Positions 37,001 through 52,000 of a stretch of 64,000 bases of DNA are shown one piece after another; the stretch's first letter is position 1, and the number at the start of each line of letters is the position of its first letter. The position numbers and the translations under genes were made by a program. The notes below the pieces were generated by a model. That model searched no databases. It was not told the origin of the DNA and worked only from the letters and a program-made list of their open reading frames with translations. Location of the stretch: assembly GCF_963576545.1 (NCBI RefSeq), contig NC_083648.1, positions 23,843,042 to 23,907,041 of the forward strand, given 5' to 3'. The DNA comes from Limanda limanda (Eukaryota > Chordata > Actinopteri > Pleuronectiformes > Pleuronectidae).

Positions 37001-40000
37001 CTAACACAAATTACGTACGTGTTAATTTGCATGAGTTCCGATCACAAGTCACAGGAGACACATTCAAGACGCATTTAAATGCCAGGTGTGAACAAAAGTA
37101 CTTAGCGCTGGCCTCTTGTGACCAGATCTCTCAGGCCAGATGATAATACCAGGTGTACCGGCCTAGTCTGTGCTCTACACTGTACTGGCTGAAGGGACAG
37201 TGCAGGAATTGCTACTTAGCCATCTTAGTCAATCAATAGTCATAAAGTTTCTTCAACTAATTAATTATTAGGTGATTTGGTAGAAAGGTCCATCAGGCCA
37301 ATAGTCTCCTGTTTATTGTGCCTCTGTAGATACATTTTATTATTATTATTAAAGATGAATTACCTAAATTTGTCAATTAAGTTTCTTAATGGATTCATGT
37401 ACAATTGCATCACTGACAGGCCCCTAAAATGAATTGTTCAACAGTAAACCACCAAAAATCTGAGGTTGGGACATTGGCCATGAAGAGCTTTGTGTCATCA
37501 CTCTTCTCCCATCTTGTTTGTTTAAACCAGAGGTGTTCAACCTTTTTCAGGCCAAGGACCCCCAAACAGGTGGAGAGATGGAGCAGGGACCCCCTACTAT
37601 ACATATTGCATAAAATTGTTTTTTATATTAAACTGGACCTAGTGCCATGTTCAACATAACTACCCTGATATTGTGCATTCAATACTAAGCTATTCAAATA
37701 TTACACGGGTTCATATATTCATGCTTTTAATTTAAACATGTGCAAGGTACAGGGTGGCCATGCCACTGCCATTTATAAACATACAGTGGGTACGGAAAGT
37801 ATTCAGACCCCTTTAAATGTTTCACTCTGTTTGATTGCAGCCATTTGCTAAAATCAAAAAAGTTCATTTTATTTTTCATCAATGTACACTCAGCACCCCA
37901 TCTTGACAGAAAAAAACAGAAATGTAGAAATTTTTGCAAATGTATTAAAAAAGAAAAACTGAAATATCACATGGTCATAAGTATTCAGACCCTTTGCTCA
38001 GTATTGAGTAGAAGCACCCTTTTGAGCTAGTACAGCCATGAGTCTTCTTGGTAACGATGCAACAATTTTTTCACACCTGGATTTGGGGATCCTCTGCCAT
38101 TCTTCCTTGCAGATCCTCTGCAGTTCCGTCAGGTTGGATGGTGAACGTTGGTGGACAGCCATTTTCAGGTCTCTCCAGAGATGCTCAATTGGGTTAAGGT
38201 CAGGGCTCTGGCTGGGCCAGTCAAGAATGGTCACAGAAATGTTCCGAAGCCACTCCTTTGTTATTTTGGCTGTCTGCTTAGGGTCATTGTCTTGTTGGAA
38301 GGTGAACCTTCGGCCCAGTCTGAGGTCCAGAACACTCTGGAAGAGGTTTTCTTCCAGGATATCTCTGTACTTGGCCGCATTCATCTTTCCTTCAATTGCA
38401 ACCAGTCGTCCTGTCCCTGCAGCTGAAACCCCCCCCATAGCATGATGCTGCCACCACCATGTTTCACTGTTGGGATTGTATTGGGCAGGTGATGAGCAGT
38501 GCCTGGTTTTCTCCACACATACCACTTAGAATTAACGCCAACAAGTTCAATCTTGGTCTCATCAGACCAGAGAATCTTATTTCTCATAGTCTGGGAGTCC
38601 TTCATGTGTTTTTTGGCAAACTCTCTGCGGGCTTTCATATGTCTTGCACTGAGGAGAGGCTTCCGTCGGGCCACTCTGCCATAAAGCCCAGACTGGTGGA
38701 GGGCTGCAGTGATAGTTGACTTTGTGGAACTTTCTCCCATCTCCTTACTGCATCTCTGGACCTCAGCCACAGTGTTCTTTGGGTTCTTCTTTACCGCTCT
38801 CACCAAGGCTCTTCTCCCACGATTGCTCAGTTTGGCTGGACGGCCAGGTCTAGGAAGAGTTTTGTCGTCCCAAACTTCTTCTATTTAAGGATTATGGAGG
38901 CCACTGTGCTCTTAGGAACCTTGAGTGCTGAAGAAATTCTAATGTAACCTTGGCCAGATCTGTGCCTTGCCACAATTCTGTCTCTGAGCTCTTTGGGCAG
39001 TTCCTTCGACCTCATGATTCTCATTTGCTCTGACATGCACTGTGAGCTGTAAGGTCTGATATAGACAGGTGTGTGCCTTTCCTTATCAAGTCCATCAATT
39101 TAATTAAACACAGCTGGACTCCAATGAAGGAGTAGAACCATCTCAAGGAGGATCAGAAGAAATGGACAGCATGTTAGTTAAATATGAGTGTCACAGCAAA
39201 AGGTCTGAATACTTATGACCATGTGATATTTCAGTTTTTCTTTTTTAATAAATTTGCAAACATTTCTACATTTCTGTTTTTTTCTGTCAAGATGGGGTGC
39301 TGAGTGTACATTAATGAGAAATAAAATGAACTTTTTTTTGATTTTTGCAAATTGCTGCAATGAAACAAAGAGTGAAATATTTATAGGGGTCTGAATACTT
39401 CCCGTACCGACTGTACATCTTGCATACAACACTGAGCTATTAAAGTTATTCACAGATTCATGTTTTTATTTTAAACATACATGTAGAAGAGACAGTGAAT
39501 CCTCATCTGTGGGTGGCACACATACTCCCACATTAGCGAGATGTTGGACCCTGATGGGTAGCACACAACTTATCTAATCTTGGATGGATGGAGGTTGTCA
39601 GGCAGATGGTCAAATCAGCCTCACAATATGTTGGATGCATGTTAATGTGTATTGAAAGACAATTAAATTTGTGAAAAAAAAAAAAAAATTGTCTAATCAA
39701 CCAAAGATTTCGCGGACCCCCTGTTGAAGACCTCTGGTTTAAACTATTAAACAGCAATGTCACTGATTTTCAACCCACATTGTTTGATAGTATATAAACA
39801 ATGTTTAACTTCCCACCATGTTGCCTGGACCAGGGTATACTTGATCTTTTGTTGCCCGGCTGTTTGCTAAAACAGCATTTTTGTGTGCAATCGCATTGGG
39901 TAGGGGAGGGCAGCATAGATAGACATTTTATAAAAATAGTCTAAACATATTAGAATATTGATTATAGCGGCTTTCGGTTAATCTTGATCACAATTTATGC

Positions 40001-43000
40001 GTACCTCTGCAGACAAAATGTTATGCAAAATGAAAATCTAGGTGTGGTATTTCTGTGAGGCAGGGGTAGTTTTTCAACACAGAGTTTCAAAGTCCAAATG
40101 AACATTTGTAAAAGAAACATAAAATACAGTCTCAATTCACCAATATTCGTTAGTAAATTTCTGTGTGTGAACAGGCTTACTTGTTTCTCCACCGCGTCCA
40201 CAGCTTTCCTCCCCTCATCCTGCTCCCGCTGCTTCATCTTCTCCACCTCTACAATCCTCTTCTCCAGCTGCTTCTGCACCTCATCGGACTCCTTTAGTCG
40301 GGTCTCCAGGGGGGAGCGGGACTAAAGAGTAGACAAATCAATTTACACAGGGTATCTGTACATTTTTTTGAAATTGAATGCTCTTCAAAGTATTTTTTAA
40401 AAGATAAACTAAAACAATACAACACGAAGAACAGACACATCAATTTCAAGAGCTGGACAATTTGTTTTGAATCATTCACAATATTATTTGGATATTTTTT
40501 CCTGTATTGGCGGAAAAATAACAGGTAAAACGGAGCAGAATATAATAATGAAAATGTTGTTCTGTTAACTGCATGGTGCTAACTGCTGTCAGCTGCAGTA
40601 TAATGGACTTGGTTAAATATGTCACAATAACTTCACTGAGAAGCCCCCCATTTGACTACTGGAATATTAAAATCAAATAAATGCAATTTTTTTTATATAA
40701 GTGGCAGTTCCTACCTCCTTTTCTTTCTTCAGACTGTCTTCCAGAGTCAGTACCACGGCTCTGTACTGATCCACAGTAGCATTGGCGTTCTTCAGCTGCT
40801 CTGCCAGTTCACTGTTCTGTTCCTCAGCAGTACGGAGAAGACCTCTCACCTCTGCAATCTCCTGTTCTGATTGGCTGGGAGGCTGCTGGGAGGCTGCTGG
40901 CGCTTGAGGGCGTACTAGGAGTTAAAAGCGAGAAATTTTGTAAAGGTTTTTAATACTTACAGATATACTACTGGTCTTACTGTTGAACATCTTTCAAAGC
41001 TTGCTCTTGTGAGACTTGTATAATATTTGTGCCTATCAATATTATTGGAGCCATTTTGCAATTTAATTGGATATTGATTTAATGGATTTTCTGTTATTTA
41101 AAAATAAAAATAATAGTTTGTTTCAACTATTTACAAATATAATTTAGAATAATAGTAATTCATATTTATGTCCCTCCCTGCAGCCCTTTTGTTAAGTATT
41201 GTGGTCACAGTAAGGCAGGAAATGCGGTGTGTATGAGTGACGGTGGTTGGATATGTTGAGATGGGGGACAGTATAATCTTTTGATTGACAGATCCCTTTG
41301 GTGTTTTACTTTATTAAGTTTGGCTGATCTTCAATGTTTGTGTGCACAAAGGAATAAATAGATTGTGATGCAATATAACTGAGATCAGACCGATTGTTTT
41401 TTAACAAAGAGATGAGTCAGAAATCACAACTCATCCCCGTCAATGGAAAGCGGCTAAAGTTTAAGAACTTTAAAGGTTAAGAAAGAGAATATTGACAGTA
41501 AACATTTTCTTGAGCCGCTGTTCACCTCTCAGTTGAGCTCTGACGGGTGCAGCTCTGGTAGCTTGGGTTGTGGTGTTGCTGGAGCTGGTGACAGCCTCAG
41601 AGGATGAAGCCAGCTGGGTTTTCAGTGTTGCCACCTGCTGTTCAGAGCTGCGCAACAACTCCCTGGTTCTCTGCTGCAGGATGTTCTGGGTCTCAAGCTG
41701 CTTCTTGGCTTCTAACAGCTGAGCCTGCAGGGGGCAGAGGTGACAGAGGAATAAGGGTTATGACAAGACAGGCTGCAAGCCAAACAACAGTTTTTTGGCT
41801 GTATATATAAATACTCAAGCAGTAAACATATTTACTCTACATACATCCATAGTTCGTCCGAGGGAATGTCTTTGAGCAACTTCCTGGTCCATCCTGCTCT
41901 TCATGGAAGCTAGCTCTGCCTCCAGATGCTCGATCTTGTTGTTCAGTCGCTGGCGGGTCTCTGTCTCCGCTCGCTCCATAGTCAACTGGACAAATTTGAA
42001 GGCAGGAAAAATGTGAGGAATCATGAGAAGAAATTAATTAAATGCTCATCTGGTGTGGTAACTTCTAACAGTTAAGAACTGAGCCACTGTCTGAGCTGTA
42101 TCATTGTGGATACAATGACCCTACACCTTTGAACGTCGTAGATTTTAGTCATTGTTACATATGAGAGTATCTGCAATATATATAGTTGATGATAAATAAA
42201 AAATCATGAGACTTTCTGCCAGTGAAAATTTAATTGATAATTAAAATTAAAGGATTTCAGAGATGTAGTTATGATTTTGTGTTTTTAGCATTCAATAAAA
42301 TACAGCAGTACAGACTATTGCAAATATTTGAATTATGATAACCCTTATGGATACTATTAGTTTTCAATTTCAATTATAATTTTAAAACTAAATAAAATTT
42401 CTAGGACTGCAAAGCAGCACTGAGTGGGCCCGAGCACCCAGCCGTTGGGTTAGGGTTAGGGTTTGAAGCGTTGCATGTGTTTTGCCTGAAAAAAAAAAAA
42501 TAATGACTGAGGAAATATTGACACATAGAGCTGTTCAGGCTTTAACTCTGATCATGAGACAGAAGTTTGGTGGTGATAGGACAATGCACAGTGGAGTTAT
42601 GACAACATCGTCTCCTTTGGTGAAGGATAAACCTTCGCCGTACCTCAATGTTTACACGGTTTGAGGAAATGTCACAATTCTGAGAGAGAGAGAGAGACGT
42701 GACCTTTGCAACATAAAGATTCCTTTGATCTTTGACCAATGACACTGCAAGAGTGGAGTTGTTTGTTGACGACTCAGCATCAAAGGATTCATAGTCCATG
42801 TATGTCCGCGTACAGAACATCGTGTTTTAATGGCGTGTAATCAAACTTTGACGCCATGCCACCGTCACACCGTGTGACGAAGAATCGATCTTTGGATAAC
42901 TTTGTATCTCCATCTTGTTGTGATGACACTCATCTCAATTCGAAGTTGATCTGATGTAAGCCTTGGTACAAGTACCTCAAAGTAAAAATATGGAATATGG

Positions 43001-46000
43001 CCAAAATGGCTATTAAATGCAATATAGCTGGCTTCTTGTTGTGTTTTTCCAATTGCACCTAAGACGTTTGTTTGTCTGGTCATGATACACCTGTGTATAG
43101 AATTTTGTGAAGATCGGTCAATGTGAACACGTTCCAGGGGTCTTGGGGGGCACCGTTGAGCCATTTTGCGACGCCCATTGAAAATTCCTCCAGAATATGT
43201 AAATTTTCACCACTTTCTAACTTTCTGCAAATTCTGGTAAGAATTTGAGCATGTTAAAGCCCTCAAAATCCAATTAATTTGCCTGAATAATAATAACAAT
43301 AATAATCCTTACAATTTCGATAGGGCCTCACCTGTCAGTGCCTGTCAGTGCTCGGGCCCTAATTACTGTAATGCTTATGAATTTGAGAAAACTTTATTTG
43401 TAAGGCACTTTTCAATAACAAAGTGCTTTACGACAAACAATATGAAACTTATAAACTATCAGTATAAAAACTATATTAGAGATAATAAATAGATTCTGCT
43501 AATCTCTTCTGGCAGATTGTTCCAAAGTATAGAGGCCCTCACGGCAAAGGCTAAGGCTCTTGGTTTTCTGTGTAGACTACAGAATGGTTAGCAACGCCGT
43601 AACAGAGGATCTCAGACTGCGTCCTTGTTCGTAGGCAGATCAAATATAATACATTATAATATTTTTGATGTAATTAAAATAATTTTTTAATCATCAATGT
43701 TTTTCACTGTAATAACGTTGGTTGTCTGCCAGTGACGAGTTGTGTCCAAAACTCCAAGTGGAGGATTTTCTAACCCTACCCCTTATGACTCTGTATGGCA
43801 CTTTCATATCTAGTGGTAGGGCTAAGGCAGAGTAACTGGAACAGGTCCTATGAGTGTATATGTACCTGTATTGTCTTGAGGTTGGTGAGCAGTAGGTTCT
43901 GGTTACGTTGCTCAGCCAGTATGGCTTCCTTCTCTCGAGTCAGTCGACTCTCTGCCTGTCTTAACATCTCTCTCTCTTTGGTCACGTTCACTACACGCAC
44001 CTACAAAAACAGAGAAGGTTATCAATGAATAGGAAAAAACTGAATGCTTGTTCACAGGGAAAGGAGCACTTAAGTTTGGGCAGCAGGTTTTCAGAAATAT
44101 GTATATGCCAAACAAATTTCCATATGCTGTCGATTACATACTAAAGTAAAATAGACTTTACAAAAACTGCTAAAGTCAAGTTCACATTACACAACTTGCA
44201 AAACTATACGAACTCGGTCTCATCTTGAATTACTGCTAAAGGTAATTATCATACACGAATATGTGATTGCACACTGATAGCAATATTCATCTGATTTCAC
44301 CTCTATTGATTCCAGCAGACTCAATATATTTTAGTTGTGTCCTGCAATCTTTCGCTTTGTTCTTCCCATTACATAAGTTCCTCACCTCTTCCAGTGACAG
44401 TTTTTCATTAGCCTGCCGCAGGTCCTGGGTCATTGTGTGGATGATGTGCTCGTGTCGTTGGGCCGTAGCAGACATTTTTTGATTCCTGTCCTGAAGGGCA
44501 GAGATCTCTCTGCGGTAGGCTGATACAGTCTCCTGGAGAATCTCATACCTGACAACAAGGACACATCAGATAAGCACACACAGTAAAAAAATATGTCATG
44601 AGGGAAATACAGCAGCAGTGGGTGATAGTTAGCATGAGAAACCATTTGTGAACAAAAAGAAAACTAGGCAGAATCAAACAAATGAGGATATGCCACAGTA
44701 TCACAACATTCATTTAACACACCTCTTGTTGCTGAACTCTAGTTGAGAAGTCAGCTTGGCGTGACTGGAGCTGAGTTGTGTTATCTGGCTCTCTAGTCTG
44801 TCGTTTGTTTCATTCAGCATCCTGTCGTTCTCTGCCTTCTCTTTTTTATACAGACTGAAGGCATCGTTGAGCTGGAAAAGTGTAAATAAACACTCAATCA
44901 CAACATTTTTTGTTTACTTTAAAAGACCTTCCCCCTTTTTCATAGCAAATATGAAGGGATATGCAGCTTGGAGTTTGTGTGTGTATGAATGTACCTGTTT
45001 TAAAGCAGCTTTAGCCTGAGTACTCTGTGCTGCCTCGACGGCAGCAGCTCTTTGCGGAGTAGAGCGAGTTCCTGGGGCTGAAGGACGAACATGTGCGGGC
45101 TGGGATGAGGACTCTAGACCTGTAGACACACACATTGAAATGTTGTCTTGTTCTGCGAAGAACTTTAACCAACTGTTCACCAAAGTTCACGATAGAGGCT
45201 CCTGTATGTGAGTATTTTTGTGTTACCTTGAGGAGGCAGGCTGAAGCCAGTGCTGTGAGTCAACAGGGTCTTGTACATGTCTCTCTGTCTGGCGTTGGAG
45301 TCAGCCAGCTGTTTCTGCTGGTTCCTCTGCTCTCTCAGATGCTCCACCTCCTTCTGGAGTTTATCCACACTGGCCTCCAATTCAGACACACTGTGGGGAA
45401 CCATAGAGACAAAGCTTATGTCTTAATTACATTTCATACAACTTCAGTGCTCATCAGAGTTCCCCTTCACCGAAACTACAGCAGGAACTAGACAATGTTG
45501 CAAAGAATGGTGTCATGGTATCTTATACCATGATCTATATATTAATATTCATGATCTATTATACAAATGAAATGGTGAAGGTGTTATTAAACATTTGAAT
45601 GATGATACTCTTACTCTTCATGATGATGAAGAGTATGAAGATGTTAAAACAAACGACGCAACTATGACAGCGTAATTTGTAATTTGTCTTGTTCATCCGT
45701 GGAGCCTTAGGCTTTGTTCAGAGATCAGAGAACCTCATTGGTAAATAAAACCAGTTCTCCTTCTTGAGTGTTTGAGTGTGTGTGTGTGTGTGTGTCGGGA
45801 TGGAGGACGACCTGCTCTAACCCCTGAGCAACAACCTAGGAGACCATAAGCATTTAAATCAATAAATCAGTTTATGAGACACAAGTTTAAACCTGTGACA
45901 CAAGACGAGCTGTAATGTGTGGCACAGTCATGATCCGACATCATTGATTAATTAAAACTTAATATATGTGATTATCAGTTTGTGTGTGAAGAGGGACAGA

Positions 46001-49000
46001 GATGAACACACACACGCACGCACGCACGCACGCACGCAAGCAAGCATGAACTTAGCAGGCTTTTATGGAGATGAGGACAAAAGGGCTTCAATTTCATGGC
46101 TATTTAACAAATTTGATAAATGCATTATTAAAATGAATTATTGTTGTCTATTAAACCCCTTTTTTATTAAAAAAAATATATATACTATGCATTTAGTTAT
46201 AAGGGTGTGTGTTAAGATTTTCTAGGACAGCAAGGCCTTCATCATTTGTGTGTACACATGGTCTGAGGACGTTCTAAATATTTAGAACGTCTAATAGTTT
46301 GCAAAATACGTAAAAAGTTAGGTAAGAACATGTTTATGAATTCCAGATTCGTGCGTCAAACACTCCTAAACACTGTTTAAGTAAAGATGTATGCATACGC
46401 ACTGTTTGTGAATGAGGCCTAACATTCCCTATAACTAATGCTAGCAATGGTATTAACAGTTATAACAGCAATATTAGTAGAAGAAACCAGAACTTTCATC
46501 ATGACAGAGCTCAAAAGCAAAAAACCAGCACAGTTCTGTATAGGTAAGACTGGCTGAACTTACCGTGCTGAAGTCACACGGCTCTGCTCTCTGTCCTTCT
46601 CCTGCTCCAGCTCCCTCAGCCTTCCCAGAAGGCTCTGGTTCTGCTTTTGCAGCTCTTCAACACTGCGGAAAGACAACTGCCGTGGGTTGTTGACTTCAGA
46701 GGTGCTGGAAATGTCGGTGGTGTTGCTGTCAGTCTTGATCACCCGATTACCTCTGGCTTCCTCAAGCTCGGCCAAAAGAACACACACCTTGTACAGAGAT
46801 AAATGAATGAAAGTAAGTATTTATTCTATTTTTTACCATCATATCTTATCGACCCCTTTTCACATAATGTTAAGAAAGGATCAGATGGAGATGATTAATT
46901 GCACCACAGACTTCCAGGTTGTATGTAAAGTATCGATGTACTGGTGTTTACCTGTGTAGATGTATCATCTAACTGTCTCTCTCCCCTCAGTTTTTCTCTC
47001 TCCAATGCCTCACACCGTTGCTTGGTCTCTTCTTTCTCTTTTTGCAAACCGTGGATTTCCTGATTAAAAAGTGGTAAACAACATGCAAGTGTTAAATAAC
47101 AGAACAAATTGAGGTGAATACAGTATTGCATAAAAGTCCAAAATAAATACATAGTAGACACAAACAAAGAAATGTAAATTATCACACACACCATTCGAGC
47201 CTGTTCCAGTTTGTTGCACAGGGAAGCCATGGACCTTTGCATGCCCTCATACTCCTGTCTCTGACGTTTCAGGACGGGCGCTTTGGACTCGACTTCCTGG
47301 ACGATCTCATCCAACACTCGGCTCACTCTGTTGGTCTCCTGTTTCTCAAGCTGAAGATGCGTCTGACACTCTGCATAGGCATTATAAAGCTAAACACAAA
47401 AACAGAGGATGAAGGGTTAACACTCTCTGTTACTAAAGACTACAGTTACTTTAGCTGATCATGAAGGACGTGTGCGGGTTGTCGAACAACATATTTTTAC
47501 ACTTTAAACCTGTTCCCCTAAACTTCAAATCTATGGTGTTCAATGTGTCTTGTGGAGTTTTGTTGTAATTTTTTTTAGGTATTTCTAGTTTTATTCATAT
47601 TCAAAAATAACCTCTGCTTTAGTATTATATATTTTTGGCTTTGTGAGGCACTCGTTGAAAAATCTACTAGAGATTAAAAAGTACTCTCCACAGTTTACTG
47701 TTAAAGCTGAACAATAAGTCAATAATATAGTATGACTTTTAGTGATTCAGTAATTTGTGTCATCATTAAATTACTATTATTATTGCAAATTAACCGTTGC
47801 ATAATAAGGGCGATTGTTGTCCTGTGCATTGTATAACAGTAAAATGTGGTTCCCTGCACTGATCACATACTGTACTTTTTATCATAATCTTGAAAATATT
47901 ATTATTATCATTGTGAACTTAATATCAACAATATCAGTGATGTTACACATCAAAATCTACTCACGTCAAAGAACTTCATGCCAGGCTTTACAATCGCAGC
48001 AATGGCAGCTGCTGAAGGACACATGTGGTCCAGCTGCTCATCAGTCAGAGATGGCACACCTGGAGCCCAACACACATATGCTTAAACAAAGGTGGTAGGG
48101 ACAAACAACAAACAGTTATCTCCACATAGCAGAGAGCCTCAATGCAAATAATATCTACAGCAGTAAGAAAAGGTAAATATACCTTCGGAATTCTCTGCAT
48201 GTGTGTAAATTAAACCTAAAATATAGTCAAACATAATGTATTTGAATGAATAACAGACAAATCATCATATTGCTCTTGTTTCTATGAAATCCTTTATCCA
48301 AAGCTTCAGGTTAGGCTGTAAGAGAAGGAGCATGTGTGCATGCGTGTGTGAGAGAGAGAAAGAGAGTGAGAGAGCTCTTACAGCAGTGTTTCCCAGAAGC
48401 CTTCATTGTGACATTTTCCAGCTCTTTCTCCATTTTCTTGATTTTTTCCTTCAGCTCTGCCTCAAGCCGCGTCTTCAGCTCTGCTCCCTCAGACACCTTC
48501 TTCTCCAGAGTCTTATTGGCTGCAAAGACAACATACCCAGGAAAAAATGGGAGCAATCTTTCATGAAATGAATAGACATGCACATATTTAGCATGTTTGG
48601 AAGACAAAAACCAAGAGTCTTACACTCCCCGTTGTCTTTAACAACTTTGCTGAGCTCTTCCACAGCTCTGCACAGTTCTTGATTTTTTGTATCCATATCT
48701 GTTGCTGCCCCCTATAGGAAGAACCACACTAGTCACATGACAATACACTGGAAAGATCCTGTCCTGTTTTTTTAACAAAATATATTTAATTATTGAACAC
48801 TGCAGTGACTCCCACCTTGTACAATGAAGACAACTTGATGTGAGCATTGAGCTCATTGCGGTATTTCTCCTCCATGGCACTCCGCTCATCTTTAGCCTGA
48901 AGAGACACAAAGATAATATTCCCAACAAACAACATGAAATAACATGAACTTCCTAGTTGGAGAAAACACTGCTACATTTCCTTTACCTGTTTGAGTTTGT

Positions 49001-52000
49001 TGTTGAGGTCATCAGCTCTTTTACTTTGGCTTTCACTGGTTTGCTTCAAAGACATGAGCTGACTGTCCAGTGTGGTCACCTGTTAAAAAGAAATGCTATT
49101 GGATAAGATATCATGTCTGTTTTGTTTTTTATTTGAGTGAAAGTTTAAATTTCTAAAAATAGTATTGAAACGTGTTCAGTTTATTTTCAAAACAGAAACC
49201 GCAGAAGGAGATTTGACTAAATACATGCACATCTGTGCTGAATATTCTGTGAATGTCGTGGTTACTTTTTTAAATTAGTTAACTTTGGCCTGCATGATGT
49301 GTTAAATGTGGAAATTAGTTTTTTAACTACATGCAAAAAAATGTAATTAGTAGGGATGCACCGATCCGATATTTGTATCGGTATCGGTACCGATATTGAA
49401 GAAATTTCTAGATCGGGTATCGGTGACAATGGGCCGATCCATATCGTCTGATCTATTCAGTGTAATTCTATGCTGTGCGCTGTGAGTGACGTCATACGCA
49501 AGCAACACGCCGTGCGGAGCCGACAGTGTCCGGCGCCTCTCCCCCGGTTCCCGGTGCGAGCCGAGCCGCCTCCACCGGGGCCGCGGTGCTCCCCGGAGCC
49601 GGGCTGCCGGCTGCTGGTGCTGCTGCCCCGGGACCGGGACCCGGAACTTTGCCCACTGCGCCCGCCGCCGCCGCTAGCTTCCCCCGGGCGGCTGTGAACC
49701 CCGGTCCCGGTCCGGCTCCCGGTCCCTCCGCCGGCCCGGTGCCGGACGGGTCCCGGTCCGGATCTCCCGCCCTGCTCAGTTTGAACGGAACCCGCGGAGT
49801 TGCAAAGTTGGTGAACTTGCCCGCGGGTGACTTAGAACTGGTGCGGACCAGGGGAATCCGACTGTTTAATTAGTATCGGTATCGGATCGGTATCGGCCGA
49901 TACTAAACCTCAGATATCGGTATCGGAGGTGAAAAAAGCGGATCGGTGCATCCCTAGTAATTAGTCTATAGTCTATACAGACTGCCGTGACTCAGGATGG
50001 TGAGCCAACACCTGCTATCTCATTTCAAATACACTCATCAGTATCCAGCCCTAATTTTAAATATATAAAAGGATGATAAATGTTTTGGCAAATATTTTTT
50101 TTTTGGAAAACTAAAACAGAAATTTCTCATTGAAGAGTTTAGATCATCTGCTTTGGTACATCCCATTTGCTTTACTTATCCTTGAGATGTGAGAATAACT
50201 TTCTAAAGTGACTATTAATCCATCACGTCAAGTTGTAATCTAAAATGTTAAGCCACTGAAGATTCTATAGAGCTACGTGCGGATAAATGGAAGGTTAATG
50301 CTAAATCTGTATTTACATTGCTTAGAAGAACTTATTTTCTAGTCTTGATGACTACTCAAAGCACACAAGTGTGGAATGGCAGGTGAATGGGGCATCGAAC
50401 AGCCAAGTGGACAACCCTCTCTACCTCCTACCGCAGTAGCAGTATATGTAGGTCAGTAGGATCAGAGGTAAGTGAGAGCTGCAGCTGCTCAGTTAGTGAA
50501 TTTTCAGTCTGGATGTGTGTTGTTATTGTGCGTTACCTGCTCCTTGGTGTTCTTCAGACTACTCTGAAGCTCCAGTATCTCTTTGCCTTTGTCTCTGTTG
50601 GTGTTGAGCAGTTCATCGGTCTTGTTCTTCAGCTCTGTGGTTGACCACTCAATTTTCTTCTCCAGTAATTCTTTCTCCTGCTCCATACGCTTCTCTCGAT
50701 GCTGCAACACACAACATTGGTTAGCCTTTTTTACAATCTAAGATTTTATGCAGGGGTCATTGTAAAAAAAATGCATGTTAAGCTGAGTCCCATGTGAACT
50801 TTAATACAGAACAAAAATATTTACCTGTAGCGACGTCTCAGATGATTGTATTTCATCCAGTTTCAACTGCAGCTCCATCTTCACTTTGTTTGTCTCAGTC
50901 AGCTTCTCGTTAAGACGATTCACATCCTCTGCAAAAAACACACACATGCCCACACACACAGTTCACAAAAAGTAACTAAAATGCCTAAAGAGAAAAACAG
51001 GTGTTTTTATATAAATATGAAATGCAGATTTAACATTAAATGTTTCCAGATTTGTGAGTGGACCTTTTCCTGAGTGTGTGAGTGTGAGGGGGTCCAGATA
51101 TCTTACGTGTAAGGTTCTCCACCTCCTGTGTTCTCTTCTCCAGCAACCTCGCCAGCTCCCTCTTCTCTGCCTCAATCTCATACTTTGTCTTTGTTTGCTG
51201 TAGCCACACACAAACAAACAAACACATTTTATATACATTTTGCCCATCAATCTACTATCAATAACAAATGACAAAGTAAAAACATTTTTGAAAGTTTTCT
51301 AAGACCCATTACTGTCATTTACTCTCTCACTATAAAAACAAGTTGACAGAAGTTGTGGGAAAGGTCTTCATTTTGGCCCTTTTCCTGTATCAGACGACAC
51401 TGCCTACATTTCAGAACAGGTCTTTTTTATGTGAAATAAAAGTGAATAATACTGACATTTGCTCATCACAAAAATGGCACAAAAACGTATTATTTGAGAT
51501 TACAAAATGAAATGCCACTAATCCAAACCATAATCCAAATCATGTAATGACCTTTCTTCACTCACAATTCTGTTTAAGACAAACTTTTTTAGCATTTTAC
51601 TGTGTTATTAATTTCAAAATTGAATACAATTAAATCTGTACATAAATTACTTGACGTTATTTTCAAGACAATAAAAAGGGCCTGTGCAAAGTGATCAAGA
51701 GAAACATGTTAAACTAGTACTTTGAAGCCATGTATTCCATAAGCACAATCACAACGGAACAATACAGGAATTAATTTTGGGTCCTTTCTACAGAGGCCAC
51801 CATGTTTTTACAGTATCCTAGACTAGAAAACTAAACACCTTTGGAGATTTTATGACAACCATGAGATTCTCCTTCATGCTTGGAAGGGGAGGGTGAGGTG
51901 AGGGGTCTTCAGCTATTGATATATTTGTATCTTTTTGTATTTTCTAAAGTTAAATTTGTCAGTATTTAGTCTTGTCTTTAGGTGATTGACTGTCTGTGCA

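Larger units (their letters stand above)
37528..39736. mobile_element. Short hAT element, split by a Tc1 transposon
   Basis: Ends CAGAGGTGTTCAACC at 37528 and CAGAGGTCTTCAACA inverted, ending at 39736. They are flanked by the 8 bp duplication GTTTAAAC (37520-37527 and 39737-39744). Removing the Tc1 insertion leaves a 577 bp non-autonomous element. It lies in the 3.6 kb tpr intron before exon 24. Confidence 0.85.

Noticed and set aside
37998..38806. Two long minus-strand frames as host genes inside tpr
   Set aside because: They are pieces of a single broken Tc1 transposase lying between matched inverted repeats and TA duplications.
42442..42465. TTAGGG repeats as an interstitial telomere
   Set aside because: Only two units (and a short CCCTAA run near 22597); part of a dispersed repeat, not a telomeric tract.
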